A DNA stretch of 64,000 bases from Rossellomorea aquimaris (GCF_001877785.1 NZ_MINN01000128.1:248001-312000), one strand, 5' to 3'; counted from the stretch's first letter, positions 1-10,690 are shown. Notes: generated from the letters alone by a model not told the origin. Translations and numbers: made by a program.

Positions 1-325
1 CATTGGGGAGAACGGGCATATCGGTTTCAATGAACCCGGGACTTCCTTTCAATCAGGTACACACATCGTGAATCTGACTGAGTCAACTAGGGAAGCAAAT
101 GCCCGCTATTTTGATTCGCTTGTGGAAGTGCCCCGGCAGGCCATCACGATGGGCATCTCAAGCATCATGAAAAGCAAAGAAATCCTTCTGCTCGTATCAG
201 GAGAATCAAAACGGGAAGCCATGCAGAAGCTCATCGAAAATGACGTAACCGAAAACTTCCCCGCTTCAATCCTGAAAAAACATCCAAAAGTCACCATCAT
301 CGCCGATTCGGATGCCCTTGCTTGA
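1..325 (+). CDS. nagB: Glucosamine-6-phosphate deaminase, 3' part
   Basis: The first 325 bases are the C-terminal end of an open frame that enters from the left edge (first full codon at base 2). The opening residues [13 protein letters not shown] are a NagB signature that includes a catalytic His. NagB converts glucosamine-6-phosphate to fructose-6-phosphate plus ammonia in the cytoplasm, feeding GlcNAc into glycolysis. About 107 residues are visible of the family's usual 240-260. A hairpin terminator follows directly. The PTS gene at 9 kb could supply the GlcNAc-6-phosphate branch, although the two are not adjacent. Confidence 0.93.
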   Translation, partial: IGENGHIGFNEPGTSFQSGTHIVNLTESTREANARYFDSLVEVPRQAITMGISSIMKSKEILLLVSGESKREAMQKLIENDVTENFPASILKKHPKVTIIADSDALA

Positions 326-330
326 TCTGA

Positions 331-362
331 AAACCTTCACTCTATGCAGTGAGGGTTTTTTG
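331..362 (+). terminator. Intrinsic terminator after nagB
   Basis: A 10-bp stem (AAACCTTCAC pairing with GTGAGGGTTT, one G-T pair) is followed by a T run, six bases after the nagB stop. Confidence 0.85.
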
Positions 363-469
363 TATCCGTAGATAATCACACCTGAATGGTTTACTATTAT
401 AGATAAAGCCATATTAAATTCCTTCATATTGACCATACTGATGAATGAAGGAAATAGAGGTGAAACATA

Positions 470-1519
470 TTGTTTAAAGAGATTTCAATAAACGAATTGC
501 TTTCTGATCATTCCAATGACTATGTATTGGTCGATGTCCGTTCACCTTCTGAGTATGAAGAAATGACGATCCCAGGCAGCTTTAATATCCCCGTCTTTGA
601 TGACAAGGAAAGAGCGGAAGTTGGGACGCTTTATAAGCAAGTGAGCAAAGAGGCGGCAACAGACAGAGGACTTGAACTTTTCTCCGCAAAGCTTCCTGAT
701 TTCATAAAAAAATTCAAAGAACTCCCCGGGAAGAAAGTGGTCTACTGCTGGCGGGGAGGCATGAGAAGCAAATCCGCTGCCACATTCCTTGATTTGATGG
801 GGATTGAGACGTACAGGATAAAAGGAGGGATACGTACATACCGTCATTGGGTTTTGGATCAGCTGGAGTCGATTGAATTGACACAGGAAGCGTTTGTCCT
901 GAACGGAGGAACCGGCACAGGGAAAACAGAGATCCTTCACAGACTGGCACAAGAGGGATTTCCGGTACTCGACCTGGAGAGGCTGGCGAATCACCGAGGC
1001 TCTGTTTTCGGCGGGCTTGGACTGACTCCCCACAATCAGAAAACATTTGATTCTCTTTTAGTGAATGAAGTGAAGCGGCTAGAACATCACCCGCTCGTCC
1101 TTTTTGAAGCGGAAAGCAAACGGGTTGGGAAAGTACTCCTTCCTTCTTTTATATTGAATAAAAAAGAACAAGCCACACATATCTTCATTGAACTGCCGAT
1201 TGAGGAAAGAGTCGGGCATATCATGAAGGAATACAGACTTCATGAACATCACGAAGAATTTGTAAAGTCTTTCAGTCAGATCAAACGCCGGATCCACAGC
1301 CCGACCGCCAATCAGATTGAAGAAGAATTGAAAACACGAAACTATGAAACGGTATTGGAATTGCTGCTGACCTACTATTATGATCCCAGATACAAGCACT
1401 CTGCAGAAAAGTACAGTGATGAGCAGAAAATCATCCTGAAGGTGGATACAATTGATGAAGCGGTTAAAGCAGTCAAGGGCATAGTGGCTGGGAAAAAAGG
1501 ACTGGTGGGAAGCAACTGA
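470..1519 (+). CDS. mnmH: tRNA 2-selenouridine synthase MnmH (SelU/YbbB)
   Basis: 349 residues, the usual length. The N-terminal rhodanese domain (about 8-130) carries the active-site loop C-W-R-G-G-M-R-S with Cys93. A P-loop G-G-T-G-T-G-K-T lies at 146-153, followed by the family's C-terminal domain. MnmH replaces sulfur by selenium at the 2-position of the tRNA wobble uridine via a geranylated intermediate, using selenophosphate. The TTG start at 470 is preceded by GAGGTGA at 457-463 and no better in-frame start exists. The gene stands alone between two terminators. No selD is visible here, so the selenium donor must come from elsewhere or the protein acts differently. Confidence 0.95.
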   Translation: MFKEISINELLSDHSNDYVLVDVRSPSEYEEMTIPGSFNIPVFDDKERAEVGTLYKQVSKEAATDRGLELFSAKLPDFIKKFKELPGKKVVYCWRGGMRSKSAATFLDLMGIETYRIKGGIRTYRHWVLDQLESIELTQEAFVLNGGTGTGKTEILHRLAQEGFPVLDLERLANHRGSVFGGLGLTPHNQKTFDSLLVNEVKRLEHHPLVLFEAESKRVGKVLLPSFILNKKEQATHIFIELPIEERVGHIMKEYRLHEHHEEFVKSFSQIKRRIHSPTANQIEEELKTRNYETVLELLLTYYYDPRYKHSAEKYSDEQKIILKVDTIDEAVKAVKGIVAGKKGLVGSN

Positions 1520-1590
1520 TTGCAACGTGTTGTCGAAAAGCAGTCAATATTTCCCGGAAAATGTCACAGTCAAATCAATTTCAGAAAACT

Positions 1591-1620
1591 AACCTCGAAT
1601 TAACCGGGGTTATTTTTTTT
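1591..1620 (+). terminator. Intrinsic terminator after mnmH
   Basis: AACCTCG pairs with CGGGGTT around a seven-base loop and is followed by eight or more T. Confidence 0.8.
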
Positions 1621-2046
1621 GCCAGGTTTGCTCAAGAGCTAAACCGGTTATATAAAGTTGAGTGAACCAAACTATGACCACTACAAAAATACGTAAAACC
1701 AACCCGTATAATCTCACCCTCAAAAAAATTTTTTTCAATGAAAAATCCACATAAAAATTCAAAAACATTTATAACTATGTATTCTTATGCGCCAAGATTT
1801 TGTAAACGATTTCTTTATTGAAATAACAAGGTTTTAAAGTTTTTGAAAATTTAGTAAAATAGACAATTCTCCTTGTGATTTCCGCCTTAATATTCTTTAA
1901 CTTAAGTGTTTAAAAGGCTTCGAATCATTGACTAAATTTTTCGTTTTTTCTAAATTTCATGATATACTAACAAAAATTAAGAAAATTCGATTAAAAGATA
2001 ATATTATCTTTCAATAATAGTAATCCAGTAGAGGGGGACGTTGTGA
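1621..2046 (+). promoter_or_regulatory. AT-rich gltB promoter and leader region
   Basis: No gene is visible in these 426 bases. An extended -10 element TG-A-TATACT sits at 1960-1968 with only a weak -35. Close to the expected transcription start lies a CodY-like 15-mer (1973-1987, 12 of 15 matches by eye to AATTTTCWGAAAATT). An exact 18-bp palindrome occupies 1994-2011 and the ribosome binding site GAGGGGG is at 2031-2037. B. subtilis has the activator gene gltC divergently placed here; no gltC is present. Confidence 0.6.
1994..2011. promoter_or_regulatory. Perfect 18-bp palindrome in gltB leader
   Basis: AAAGATAATATTATCTTT is identical on both strands. It lies about 20 bases downstream of the predicted start of transcription and 36 bases before the gltB start codon, an operator-like position. 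It does not match the TnrA/GlnR consensus. It could bind an unknown repressor or simply be AT-rich chance sequence. Confidence 0.45.
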
Positions 2047-5000
2047 ATGAAAAATAATCTTCCTTCAGCGCAGGGATTGTATGATCCGGCGCATGAACAT
2101 GAAGCTTGCGGTATTGGGATGATCGCCAATATAGATGGCAGGAAATCTCATAATATCGTGCAAAACGCCATCAATATCCTTTGTAATCTTGAACACCGGG
2201 GAGGGCAATCCGCCGATACCAGCACCGGTGACGGAGCAGGTATCCTGACTCAGATTCCACACAGATTCTTCAAGAAACAATGTGAAAAAGAAGATATCCA
2301 TTTGCCTGGTGAAGGTGAATACGGAGTGGGGATGGTCTTCCTCCCTGAAGAGTATGATTCACGGATGCAGAGTAAAGAATTATTCGAACGGATCATCGAA
2401 GAAGAAGGACAGAAGACACTCGGATGGAGACCTGTACCAATCAATGATTCCTTTGTTGGTAAAGTTGCTTCAAAGTCAAAGCCGTTCATCCGGCAGGTGT
2501 TCATCGGCGCTTCCGATGATATGAAGACACGGATGGATTTTGAAAGAAAATTGTATGTCATCCGAAAACGAATCGAGAAGGAAACATCGCAGATTGAGGA
2601 ATTAAGAGATGTATACTTGTGCAGCTTATCTTCCACAACCATTGTATACAAAGGGATGCTCATCCCTGAACAGCTGGATTCCTTTTACATCGACCTCAAT
2701 CACCCTGAGTTCCAATCCGCACTGGCCCTGGTGCATTCCCGCTTCAGTACGAATACATTTCCAAGCTGGCAGCGATCACACCCTAACCGATATACCATCC
2801 ATAATGGAGAATTCAATACATTAAGAGGTAACGTCAACTGGATGAGAGCACGTGAACAGCTGTGCCATTCTTCTGCTTTCAGTGAAGAAGATCTGGAGAA
2901 AATCCTTCCGGTCATCGATGAGACTGGCAGTGACTCATCCATGTTCGATAATGCATTTGAGTTCCTTCATTTGTCTGGAAGATCACTTGCCCATACGGCG
3001 ATGATGATGGTACCGGAACCTTGGGAGAATGATGATACGATTCATCCAAAGAAAAAGGATTTTTATGAATATCATAGCTGCCTGATGGAGCCGTGGGACG
3101 GACCGGCCGCACTTGTGTTTACGGACGGTAAACAAATCGGGGCATGCCTTGACCGTAACGGTCTGAGACCTGCAAGATATTATGTAACGAAGAATGGCAT
3201 GATTGTCCTTGGATCGGAAGTCGGTGCGCTCGATATCTTTGCTGATGATATCGTCTACAAAGATCGTCTTCAGCCGGGAAAAATGCTTCTCGTCGACTTG
3301 GAAAAAGGAAGAATGATTCCTGATGAGGAAATCAAGCTCAGAGTGGCAAACGAACAGCCTTACAGACACTGGCTGAACAACTATAAAATAGAACTGAAAG
3401 ATTTGCCTGAAGCTCCATATGGTTCTGAAATCTTCACATCTGAAGAAGTACTCGCTCAGCAGCAGGCATTCGGTTATACCACAGAAGAAATCAATAAAAT
3501 CATCAAACCGATGGTAACGGACGGGAAAGACCCGGTCGGTTCAATGGGCTACGATTCCCCTCTTGCCGTGCTGTCGAAAAAGCCGCAGCTTCTTTATAAC
3601 TATTTCAAGCAGCTGTTTGCACAGGTAACTAATCCGCCGATCGATGCGATACGTGAACAGATCGTCACATCTGTCGGTACGACGATCGGGGCGGAAGGAA
3701 ATCTTGTCGATCCGGGTCCTGAAAGCTGCAGGCATATCCGTCTGGACACGCCTGTCCTTACACAGGAAGAACTTGAAAGACTTCGCTACCAAAATGAAGA
3801 AGGCTTCAAGACTGTCACTCTAACGACTTTGTTTAACGTAACAGAGGAAGAGGATCAGCTTGAAGGTGCTCTGGATAAACTATTTGCCAGAGCCGACCTT
3901 GCGATCAAAGACGGAGCAACCCTTTTGATTTTATCCGACAGAGGGGTGTCAAAAGAGCGTGCCGCCATACCGGCTCTGCTTGCCGTATCGGGTCTGCATC
4001 AGCACCTGATCCGTCAACGTTCCCGGACTAAGGTCAGTCTGCTGGTTGAATCAGGTGAGCCGCGTGAGGTCCATCATTTTGCCACTTTACTCGGTTACGG
4101 AGCGGAAGCCATCACTCCATATCTTGCATATGAGTCACTCCGCGACCTTGTTAATAAAGGGGAGCTGCAGCAAAGGACATACAGGGAAGCAGTCAAAACT
4201 TATGTGAAGGCTGCAACGGACGGCGTCATGAAGGTCCTCTCTAAAATGGGCATCTCCACGATCCAAAGTTACCGCGGTGCCCAGATATTTGAAGCAATCG
4301 GGATCCATAATGAAGTCATTGATAAATACTTTACCCGCACCGCTTCAAGATTGGGCGGAATCAAGCTCGATATCATTGAAAAAGAAGTACTGATGAGACA
4401 CCGCAAGGCATTTGTAGAGAGAAAAGACTACAATCGTAAGTTGGAGTCCGGTGATGAATTCCAATACCGCAAAAATGGAGAAGATCATCAATATAACCCA
4501 GCTACAATCCATACGCTTCAGCATGCATGCAGAACGAACAATTATGAAACGTTCAAGAAATATTCGACTATGCTGACAGATGAGAAGCAGAACCTGCAGT
4601 CACTCCGGGGCCTTCTTTCCTTTAAGAAGAGACAGCCGGTACCGATCGAGGAAGTCGAATCGGTGGAAGAGATCTGCAGGAGATTCAAGACCGGTGCGAT
4701 GTCATTCGGTTCGATCAGCCAGGAAGCCCATGAGGCCCTTGCAATCGCAATGAACCGCATCGGCGGACGGAGCAACTCCGGAGAAGGCGGAGAGCATCCA
4801 AACCGTTTCACACGGGATGAAAATGGCGACCTCAGACGCAGCTCCATCAAGCAGGTGGCCTCCGGTCGTTTCGGGGTGACAAGCCATTATCTTGTCAACG
4901 CAGATGAAATTCAAATCAAGGTGGCACAGGGAGCGAAGCCTGGTGAAGGCGGACATCTTCCAGGGAAGAAAGTATATCCATGGGTCGCAGAAGTACGCGG

Positions 5001-6633
5001 ATCCACGCCGGGTGTCGAGCTTATTTCTCCGCCGCCTCACCATGATATCTATTCAATCGAGGATCTTGCCGAACTGATCCACAACTTGAAAAACGCCAAT
5101 CCTCAGGCACGGATCAGCGTGAAACTAGTATCGGCCGTTGGTGTAGGAACCATTGCTGCAGGTGTGGCAAAAGGCCGTGCCGATGTCGTACTGATTTCAG
5201 GATACGACGGAGGAACAGGCGCCGCTCCGAGAACGAGCTTAAAGCATACAGGTCTGCCTTGGGAAATCGGTCTTGCCGAGGCCCACCAGACCCTGCTTCT
5301 GAACCGCCTGCGTGATCGGATTGTCGTTGAAACCGACGGGAAAATGATGACCGGCCGTGACGTGGTCGTAGCTTCCCTGTTGGGAGCGGAAGAATTCGGC
5401 TTCTCGACTGCACCTCTGGTCGTTCTTGGCTGCGTCATGATGCGTGTGTGCCATATGAATACATGTCCAGTCGGAATTGCGACACAGGATCCTGAGCTTC
5501 GCAAGAAATATATGGGGGACCCGGAGCATGTGGCAAACTTCATGCGATTCGTCGCACAGGAAGCGAGAGAGCTGATGGCGGAGCTTGGTTTCAGAACGAT
5601 CAATGAAATGATCGGAAGAACCGATGTGCTCCTAGCCAATGAAGCGATCGACCACTGGAAAGCAAAAGGACTTGACCTCTCAGCTCTCCTGTATCAGCCG
5701 GATGTACCTGAGAAAGTCAGCAGATATGCTGTCAGAAAACAAGATCATGAACTGGAAAAGACATTTGATTATCAAGAGCTGATTCCGCGATGCCGGAAAG
5801 CGATTGAAGATAAAGAACCGGTTGAAGTCTCGACCGCTATCCGGAACATCAACCGGGTGACGGGGACGATGCTCGGAAGCGAGATAACGAAGCGCTACGG
5901 TGCTGAAGGACTGCCTGAAGACACCATCCGCCTGAAATTTACAGGTTCGGCAGGACAGAGTTTCGGAGCATATATCCCTAAAGGATTGACGCTGAGACTT
6001 GTCGGGGATGCAAATGACTTCGTAGGAAAAGGATTATCCGGCGGTAAAATCATTGTTCATCCTGATCAGACTTCAACTTTTATCCCTGAACGCAACACGA
6101 TCATCGGGAATGTATCATTCTACGGTGCATCTGCCGGTGAAGCCTATATCTACGGAATTGCCGGAGAGCGATTCTGTGTAAGGAACAGCGGCGCCAACGT
6201 CGTGGTAGAAGGTGTCGGGGATCACGGGTGCGAATACATGACAGGCGGAAAAGTCGTCATTCTTGGCAAAACGGGACGGAATTTTGCGGCAGGTATGTCA
6301 GGAGGGACCGCATATATCCTCGATGAGGACGGTTCATTTGGTTCCCGCTGTAATAAGGAGCTTGTCCTCCTGCAGCCGTTATTCGACCCTGAAGAAACAA
6401 AAGAAGTATACGACATGATCCAGAACTATGTTGATTATACAAACAGTGCGAATGGAAAGAAAATACTGGATAATTGGGATGCCTATGTATCCAAATTCGT
6501 ACGTGTGATACCGAAATCGTATCTGAAGATGAAAGAGAGAATATCAGAGCTGGAAGACAGCGGCCTGGAGAAATTCGATGCTGAAATGACTGCATTTGAA
6601 GAAAGTACAAAAAAATTAGAGGCAGTAAAATAA
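2047..6633 (+). CDS. gltB: Glutamate synthase (NADPH) large subunit
   Basis: 1528 residues, full length for the family (called gltA in B. subtilis). The enzyme transfers the glutamine amide to 2-oxoglutarate to form two glutamates. An N-terminal class-II glutamine amidotransferase domain begins after a 20-residue propeptide, so the mature protein starts at Cys21 (C-G-I-G-M). The FMN-binding synthase domain follows, with Cys1129, Cys1135 and Cys1140 in the [3Fe-4S] pattern, then the GXGXG beta-helix C-terminal domain. The ATG at 2047 is preceded by GAGGGGG; the in-frame TTG just upstream runs straight into a stop. The partner gene gltD begins 547 bases downstream, an unusually wide gap filled with repeats. 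Confidence 0.98.
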   Translation: MKNNLPSAQGLYDPAHEHEACGIGMIANIDGRKSHNIVQNAINILCNLEHRGGQSADTSTGDGAGILTQIPHRFFKKQCEKEDIHLPGEGEYGVGMVFLPEEYDSRMQSKELFERIIEEEGQKTLGWRPVPINDSFVGKVASKSKPFIRQVFIGASDDMKTRMDFERKLYVIRKRIEKETSQIEELRDVYLCSLSSTTIVYKGMLIPEQLDSFYIDLNHPEFQSALALVHSRFSTNTFPSWQRSHPNRYTIHNGEFNTLRGNVNWMRAREQLCHSSAFSEEDLEKILPVIDETGSDSSMFDNAFEFLHLSGRSLAHTAMMMVPEPWENDDTIHPKKKDFYEYHSCLMEPWDGPAALVFTDGKQIGACLDRNGLRPARYYVTKNGMIVLGSEVGALDIFADDIVYKDRLQPGKMLLVDLEKGRMIPDEEIKLRVANEQPYRHWLNNYKIELKDLPEAPYGSEIFTSEEVLAQQQAFGYTTEEINKIIKPMVTDGKDPVGSMGYDSPLAVLSKKPQLLYNYFKQLFAQVTNPPIDAIREQIVTSVGTTIGAEGNLVDPGPESCRHIRLDTPVLTQEELERLRYQNEEGFKTVTLTTLFNVTEEEDQLEGALDKLFARADLAIKDGATLLILSDRGVSKERAAIPALLAVSGLHQHLIRQRSRTKVSLLVESGEPREVHHFATLLGYGAEAITPYLAYESLRDLVNKGELQQRTYREAVKTYVKAATDGVMKVLSKMGISTIQSYRGAQIFEAIGIHNEVIDKYFTRTASRLGGIKLDIIEKEVLMRHRKAFVERKDYNRKLESGDEFQYRKNGEDHQYNPATIHTLQHACRTNNYETFKKYSTMLTDEKQNLQSLRGLLSFKKRQPVPIEEVESVEEICRRFKTGAMSFGSISQEAHEALAIAMNRIGGRSNSGEGGEHPNRFTRDENGDLRRSSIKQVASGRFGVTSHYLVNADEIQIKVAQGAKPGEGGHLPGKKVYPWVAEVRGSTPGVELISPPPHHDIYSIEDLAELIHNLKNANPQARISVKLVSAVGVGTIAAGVAKGRADVVLISGYDGGTGAAPRTSLKHTGLPWEIGLAEAHQTLLLNRLRDRIVVETDGKMMTGRDVVVASLLGAEEFGFSTAPLVVLGCVMMRVCHMNTCPVGIATQDPELRKKYMGDPEHVANFMRFVAQEARELMAELGFRTINEMIGRTDVLLANEAIDHWKAKGLDLSALLYQPDVPEKVSRYAVRKQDHELEKTFDYQELIPRCRKAIEDKEPVEVSTAIRNINRVTGTMLGSEITKRYGAEGLPEDTIRLKFTGSAGQSFGAYIPKGLTLRLVGDANDFVGKGLSGGKIIVHPDQTSTFIPERNTIIGNVSFYGASAGEAYIYGIAGERFCVRNSGANVVVEGVGDHGCEYMTGGKVVILGKTGRNFAAGMSGGTAYILDEDGSFGSRCNKELVLLQPLFDPEETKEVYDMIQNYVDYTNSANGKKILDNWDAYVSKFVRVIPKSYLKMKERISELEDSGLEKFDAEMTAFEESTKKLEAVK

Positions 6634-6754
6634 GAAATGCGGAAGGGCTTTGCACAGAGGCGGGTGGCATAAGGCGGATTGGCCATGAGGGCGTTCTTTG
6701 CCTTCCTGGCCAACTTGACTTATGACATGTGCCTCTAAGCCCTGCAGCTGGACA
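6634..6754 (+). repeat. Structured repeat, family B, abutting gltB stop
   Basis: This roughly 120-bp hairpin repeat starts one base after the gltB stop codon. Outer arms AGGGCTT...AGAGGC and GCCTCT...AAGCCCT pair, and an inner stem pairs GTGGCATAAG with CTTATGACATG (with wobbles). A close copy lies at 18194-18314 and a shrunken copy near 45085-45141. It shares its left edge (GCGGAAG) and right edge (GCAGCTGGACAA) with the tandem units that follow, so both belong to one superfamily. Confidence 0.8.
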
Positions 6755-7130
6755 AAAAGAAAAGCGGAAGCGCCTTGCCCCAGCCCCGACAAGCGTTGGA
6801 GGACTGACCGGTGAAGTCTGCTCTATGACTTCATCGGGCGGACCGAAACGTCTCGAGGGGCTAGGCGCTGCAGCTGGACAAAAAGAAAAGCGGAAGCGCC
6901 TTGCCCAGCCCCGACAAGCGTTGGAGGGCTGACCGGTGAAGTCTGCTCTATGACTTCATCAGGCGGACCGAAACGTCTCGAGGGGCTAGGCACTGCAGCT
7001 GGACAAAAAGAAAAGCGGAAGCGCCTTGCCCAGCCCCGACAAGCGTTGGAGGGCTGACCGGTGAAGTCTGCTCTATGACTTCATCGGACGGACCGAAACG
7101 TCTCGAGGGGCTAGGCGCTGGAGCTGGACA
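6744..7130 (+). repeat. Three tandem ~125-bp structured repeats between gltB and gltD
   Basis: Near-identical units begin at 6744, 6870 and 6995 (periods 126 and 125; the extra base is one C in unit 1), and a partial GAGCTGGACA edge starts at 7120. In each unit AGCGCC...AGCCCC pairs with GGGGCT...GGCGCT as an outer stem and GGTGAAGTC pairs with GACTTCATC as an inner stem. They lie in the predicted gltB-gltD transcript, so they would be present in the mRNA. A short frame read through them (6729-6932) is an artefact of the repeat. Confidence 0.9.
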
Positions 7131-7180
7131 ATTCTCAAAGTTGAATTTTATTTTAATAGATATATAGGAGGGGGATATGG

Positions 7181-8668
7181 ATGGGAAAACCGACTGGTTT
7201 CATGGAATACAAGAGACAAACGCTGGATGAAAGGAAACCTGCAGACCGTACGAAGGACTGGGATGATTATACTCTCCCTCTTTCAGAAGAGGAGGTCAGG
7301 AAGCAGGGGGCACGCTGCATGGACTGCGGCGTCCCTACCTGTCAGTCCGGCATGGAGCTTGCAGGTGTCACCACTGGGTGCCCTGTTTATCATCTGATTC
7401 CAGAATGGAATGACCTGGTGTATCAAGGACAGTGGAAGGAAGCATTGAAAAGGGAGCACGAAATGAACAACTTCCCGGAGTTCACGGGCTTTGCCTGCCC
7501 GGCTCCCTGCGAAGGGGCATGCGTCCTCGGCATCAATGAACCTCCTGTCGCAATCCGCACGGTGGAAAGGTCCATCATCGAGAAAGGTTTCGAAGAAGGA
7601 TGGGTTGTGCCGCAGCCTCCAGAGATCCGTACGGGAAAAAGGGTGGCAGTGGTAGGTTCCGGTCCTGCAGGATTGGCCGCCGCCGCACAGCTGAACAAAG
7701 CAGGTCACCTGGTAACCGTATTCGAACGGAATGACCGTGTGGGAGGTCTACTGACTTATGGCATTCCGGAAATGAAGCTTCCATACTCTGTCGTGAAGCG
7801 TCGTGTGGATATCCTTGAAAAAGAGGGCATCAAATTTGTAACGAATACAGAAGTGGGGAAAGATATTTCCGCTTCTGAATTAAAGAGTGAGTTCGATGCC
7901 GTCATCCTTTGCGGAGGGGCCACAGTCCACCGGAACTTAGAAGTAGAAGGAAGAAATTTAAAGGGCGTCCACTATGCAATGGACTTCCTTCATGCAAACA
8001 CCAAGAGCCTGCTGGATTCCAATTTTGCTGATGGGGAATACCTGTCTGCAGCAGGGAAAAATGTGATTGTCATCGGAGGCGGGGACACGGGCACAGACTG
8101 CCTCGCAACTTCTATCAGACATAACTGCAAAAGCCTGACACAGTTCGATATCTATGCAAAAAAAGGGGCGATCCGCGATGAAGTTGGGAACCCGTGGCCG
8201 CAATATCCGATTGTCCATCGTGTTGAGTATGGACAGAAGGAAGCGGAAGAAGTATTCGGTCATGATCCGCGTGCCTATGCCGTCATGACGAAGAAATTTG
8301 TCGGGGATGAAAACGGTCATATCAAAGAAGTCCATACAGTGAACGTATCCTTGAAAATTGATGAGAACGGAAACCGTATCAGAGAAGAGCTTCCGGGCAC
8401 GGAAAAAGTATGGCCGGCAGATCTTGTTCTGCTTGCAATCGGCTTCAGCGGTCCTGAGCAGGGTCTGTTGAAGGAACTTGAAATCGAAACAAAAAGTAAC
8501 ACGACTGTCGATGCCGAGTACGATAAGTACACAACCAATGTAGAAGGCGTTTTTGCAGCAGGAGACATGCGCCGCGGTCAAAGCCTGATCGTCTGGGCGA
8601 TCAACGAAGGGCGCGGAGCTGCACGTGAATGCGACCGTTTCTTGATGGGTACGAGTGAACTGCCATAA
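7181..8668 (+). CDS. gltD: Glutamate synthase (NADPH) small subunit
   Basis: 495 residues, normal length (gltB in B. subtilis naming). This FAD protein passes electrons from NADPH through iron-sulfur clusters to the large subunit. Cysteines of the N-terminal cluster-binding domain are seen at 46, 49 and 54. An FAD-binding G-x-G-x-x-G motif (V-V-G-S-G-P-A-G) follows, then a second dinucleotide motif for NADPH (I-G-G-G-D-T-G). The start at 7181 follows TAGGAGGGGG at 7165-7174. It is probably co-transcribed with gltB through the repeat block. No separate promoter is obvious in the short space after the repeats. Confidence 0.97.
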   Translation: MGKPTGFMEYKRQTLDERKPADRTKDWDDYTLPLSEEEVRKQGARCMDCGVPTCQSGMELAGVTTGCPVYHLIPEWNDLVYQGQWKEALKREHEMNNFPEFTGFACPAPCEGACVLGINEPPVAIRTVERSIIEKGFEEGWVVPQPPEIRTGKRVAVVGSGPAGLAAAAQLNKAGHLVTVFERNDRVGGLLTYGIPEMKLPYSVVKRRVDILEKEGIKFVTNTEVGKDISASELKSEFDAVILCGGATVHRNLEVEGRNLKGVHYAMDFLHANTKSLLDSNFADGEYLSAAGKNVIVIGGGDTGTDCLATSIRHNCKSLTQFDIYAKKGAIRDEVGNPWPQYPIVHRVEYGQKEAEEVFGHDPRAYAVMTKKFVGDENGHIKEVHTVNVSLKIDENGNRIREELPGTEKVWPADLVLLAIGFSGPEQGLLKELEIETKSNTTVDAEYDKYTTNVEGVFAAGDMRRGQSLIVWAINEGRGAARECDRFLMGTSELP

Positions 8669-8683
8669 TATAATTCTAGAATA

Positions 8684-8722
8684 GACCTCCAGGGATACCA
8701 TTCTGGAGGTTTATTTATTTTT
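8684..8722 (+). terminator. Intrinsic terminator after gltD
   Basis: ACCTCCAG pairs with CTGGAGGT, followed by a T-rich tail. It closes the gltBD unit. Confidence 0.85.
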
Positions 8723-9008
8723 TACAGAAAACACTTGTCACTACCATAATTTTCTATTACTATTCTACTAAGCCATAAGTCTCTTTTCTCCCGGGTTCTT
8801 TAAAGGGAAAATAGATGAAAGGGTTTTCAAACGTCTTTACATATGATTCTAAACTGGTCCAAGAGTGAATAGTTTCTACTAGGGGAGTATTGTCCAAATC
8901 CGGACAAAACGTCCAGCATCCAGAAAGACAGGAAGTGGTGTCAAGACTATCAATTGGAGGATGGCTTTAGAATCAACAGAGAACTCACTAGATAGGGGGA
9001 AAAACAAA
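8723..9008 (+). promoter_or_regulatory. Upstream region of PTS gene with cre-like site
   Basis: No gene is seen. TGAAAGGGTTTTCA at 8816-8829 resembles the CcpA cre consensus except for the central CG, which would fit catabolite control of a PTS gene. No convincing NagR (GntR-type) operator or antiterminator hairpin was found. The core promoter is not clear. Confidence 0.4.
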
Positions 9009-10454
9009 ATGATGAAGTATTTACAAAGAATCGGGCGTTCATTGATGCTTCCGGTTGCCGTTCTTCCGGCAGCAGCAATTCTGATGGGGATCGGATATTG
9101 GATCGACCCGACAGGTTGGGGTGCCGACAGTCCGGTTGCCGCTTTCCTGATTAAGGCCGGCTCATCGATCATCGATAATATGGCCGTATTGTTTGCGGTG
9201 GGTGTGGCCTTGGGAATGGCGAAAGCTAAAGATGGGTCCGCTGCATTAAGCGGGCTGGTCGCTTATCTTGTCATCACAACACTGCTTTCACCAGGTTCCG
9301 TTGCGATGCTGGAAGGGATGGATGCGGAAAGTGTCAATCCTGCATTCGCCAAGATTGGAAATCAATTCGTAGGAATTCTTTCAGGGCTCGTAGCGGCTGG
9401 TATGTACAACCGTTTCAGTCATGTGAAGCTGCCGGATGCACTTGCCTTCTTCAGCGGGAAGCGGCTGGTTCCGATTATGTCTGCCGTTGCGATGCTTGTT
9501 GTTTCAGGTATCATGCTGTTCGTATGGCCTGTCATCTATACAGCACTTGTTTCATTCGGTAAAGAGATCAGTGCCTTGAGCTTCACGGGAGCAGGACTCT
9601 ATGGATTCTTCAACCGACTGCTGATCCCGACCGGACTGCACCACGCATTGAATTCGGTATTCTGGTTCGATGTGGCGGGAATCAACGATATCGGCAACTT
9701 CTGGTCCGGCAAGGGCGAGAAGGGTGTAACCGGAATGTACCAGGCCGGATTCTTCCCGGTCATGATGTTCGGTTTGCCGGCGGCGGCACTTGCCATGTAT
9801 CATGCGGCAAAGCCTGCCAAGAAGAAGCAGGTTGCCTCCCTTATGCTGGCGGCTGGTTTTGCTTCCTTCTTTACAGGGGTAACAGAACCTCTTGAATTCG
9901 CGTTTATGTTCGTAGCTCCAGCTTTATACGTTGCGCATGCCGTATTGACCGGTTTATCGCTTGCCATTGCGTCATTCTTCCAATGGACGGCAGGATTCGG
10001 TTTCAGTGCGGGATTCGTTGACTTTGTTCTGAGTTCGAGGCTCCCGCTGGCGAATATGCCGTATATGCTCCTCGTCCAGGGAATCGTGTTCGCCCTTATT
10101 TATTACTTCCTGTTCCGTTTCCTGATTGCAAAATTCAATCTGATGACGCCGGGACGTGAAGAAGACACAGAAGAAGGTGCGATCACCAACCCCGTAGCAG
10201 GAGGTGACCGTTTCTCTGCCATGGCTTCTGAAATCTATGCCGGCCTTGGCGGTGATGAAAATGTCACATCCGTCGACAACTGCGTCACACGCCTCCGCGT
10301 CGAAGTAAAGGACATGGATAGGGTCGACCAGCAGCGGATCAAAGCAACCGGAGTACCGGGAATCAATATCGTAGGCACAAACTCCATCCAGGTCGTAATC
10401 GGCACTTCCGTTCAATTTGTGGCGGATGAGGTTGAGAAGCTGCGGAATAAATAG
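9009..10454 (+). CDS. PTS EIICB, N-acetylglucosamine/glucose type
   Basis: 481 residues from the chosen start. The IIC part (about 1-390, some ten membrane segments) transports the sugar and the cytoplasmic IIB domain (about 400-481) phosphorylates it, with phospho-acceptor Cys425 in N-C-V-T-R-L-R. The F-F-S-G-K-R-L-V-P-I motif and lack of a fused IIA fit NagP-like GlcNAc permeases; a glucose permease is possible. I chose ATG 9009 because AGGGGGA sits eight bases before it, while the in-frame ATG at 8961 touches its GGAGG. A nagB fragment at the window start is compatible with GlcNAc use. Confidence 0.9.
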   Translation: MMKYLQRIGRSLMLPVAVLPAAAILMGIGYWIDPTGWGADSPVAAFLIKAGSSIIDNMAVLFAVGVALGMAKAKDGSAALSGLVAYLVITTLLSPGSVAMLEGMDAESVNPAFAKIGNQFVGILSGLVAAGMYNRFSHVKLPDALAFFSGKRLVPIMSAVAMLVVSGIMLFVWPVIYTALVSFGKEISALSFTGAGLYGFFNRLLIPTGLHHALNSVFWFDVAGINDIGNFWSGKGEKGVTGMYQAGFFPVMMFGLPAAALAMYHAAKPAKKKQVASLMLAAGFASFFTGVTEPLEFAFMFVAPALYVAHAVLTGLSLAIASFFQWTAGFGFSAGFVDFVLSSRLPLANMPYMLLVQGIVFALIYYFLFRFLIAKFNLMTPGREEDTEEGAITNPVAGGDRFSAMASEIYAGLGGDENVTSVDNCVTRLRVEVKDMDRVDQQRIKATGVPGINIVGTNSIQVVIGTSVQFVADEVEKLRNK

Positions 10455-10622
10455 AGCGAGATGTAATGAGAGTTTAAGTTATTATTAGGTTGAATTAGCG
10501 GTTATGGATGTGACCTGTTCCGACTGCAGTATCTATGTGAAACGACTAGTATGCAGGAAGGTCGTTTTGCATGAAAAACTATAGTTTTATGTGAGAAATG
10601 GATTGCGAAACGAAGAAAAAAG

Positions 10623-10653
10623 CAGGCTTTTCCTTTTGGGGAAGTCTGTTTTG
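10623..10653 (+). terminator. Possible terminator after PTS gene
   Basis: CAGGCTTTTCC pairs with GGGGAAGTCTG (several G-T pairs) around TTTT, followed by TTTTGGCTTTT. It lies about 170 bases after the stop codon, so the assignment is tentative. Confidence 0.5.
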
Positions 10654-10690
10654 GCTTTTAGCGAAGAAATATGGCCACTGATCGTGTCGT

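Noticed and set aside
542-1033. Long minus-strand open frame opposite mnmH
   Set aside because: It is a shadow of a well-supported gene on the other strand, with no ribosome binding site and no recognisable product. The same holds for the many antisense frames over gltB, gltD, the PTS gene, katE and clpE.
1621-2046. TnrA/GlnR box before gltB
   Set aside because: I looked for TGTNANAWWWTMTNACA by eye and found no acceptable match; the 18-bp palindrome does not fit it.
6729-6932. 67-residue frame in the gltB-gltD gap
   Set aside because: It is translated repeat DNA (the same peptide motif recurs with each 125-bp unit) and lacks a ribosome binding site.
8961-9008. Longer N-terminus for the PTS gene
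   Set aside because: The ATG at 8961 directly touches GGAGG, whereas ATG 9009 has AGGGGGA at normal spacing and gives the usual start of the family.
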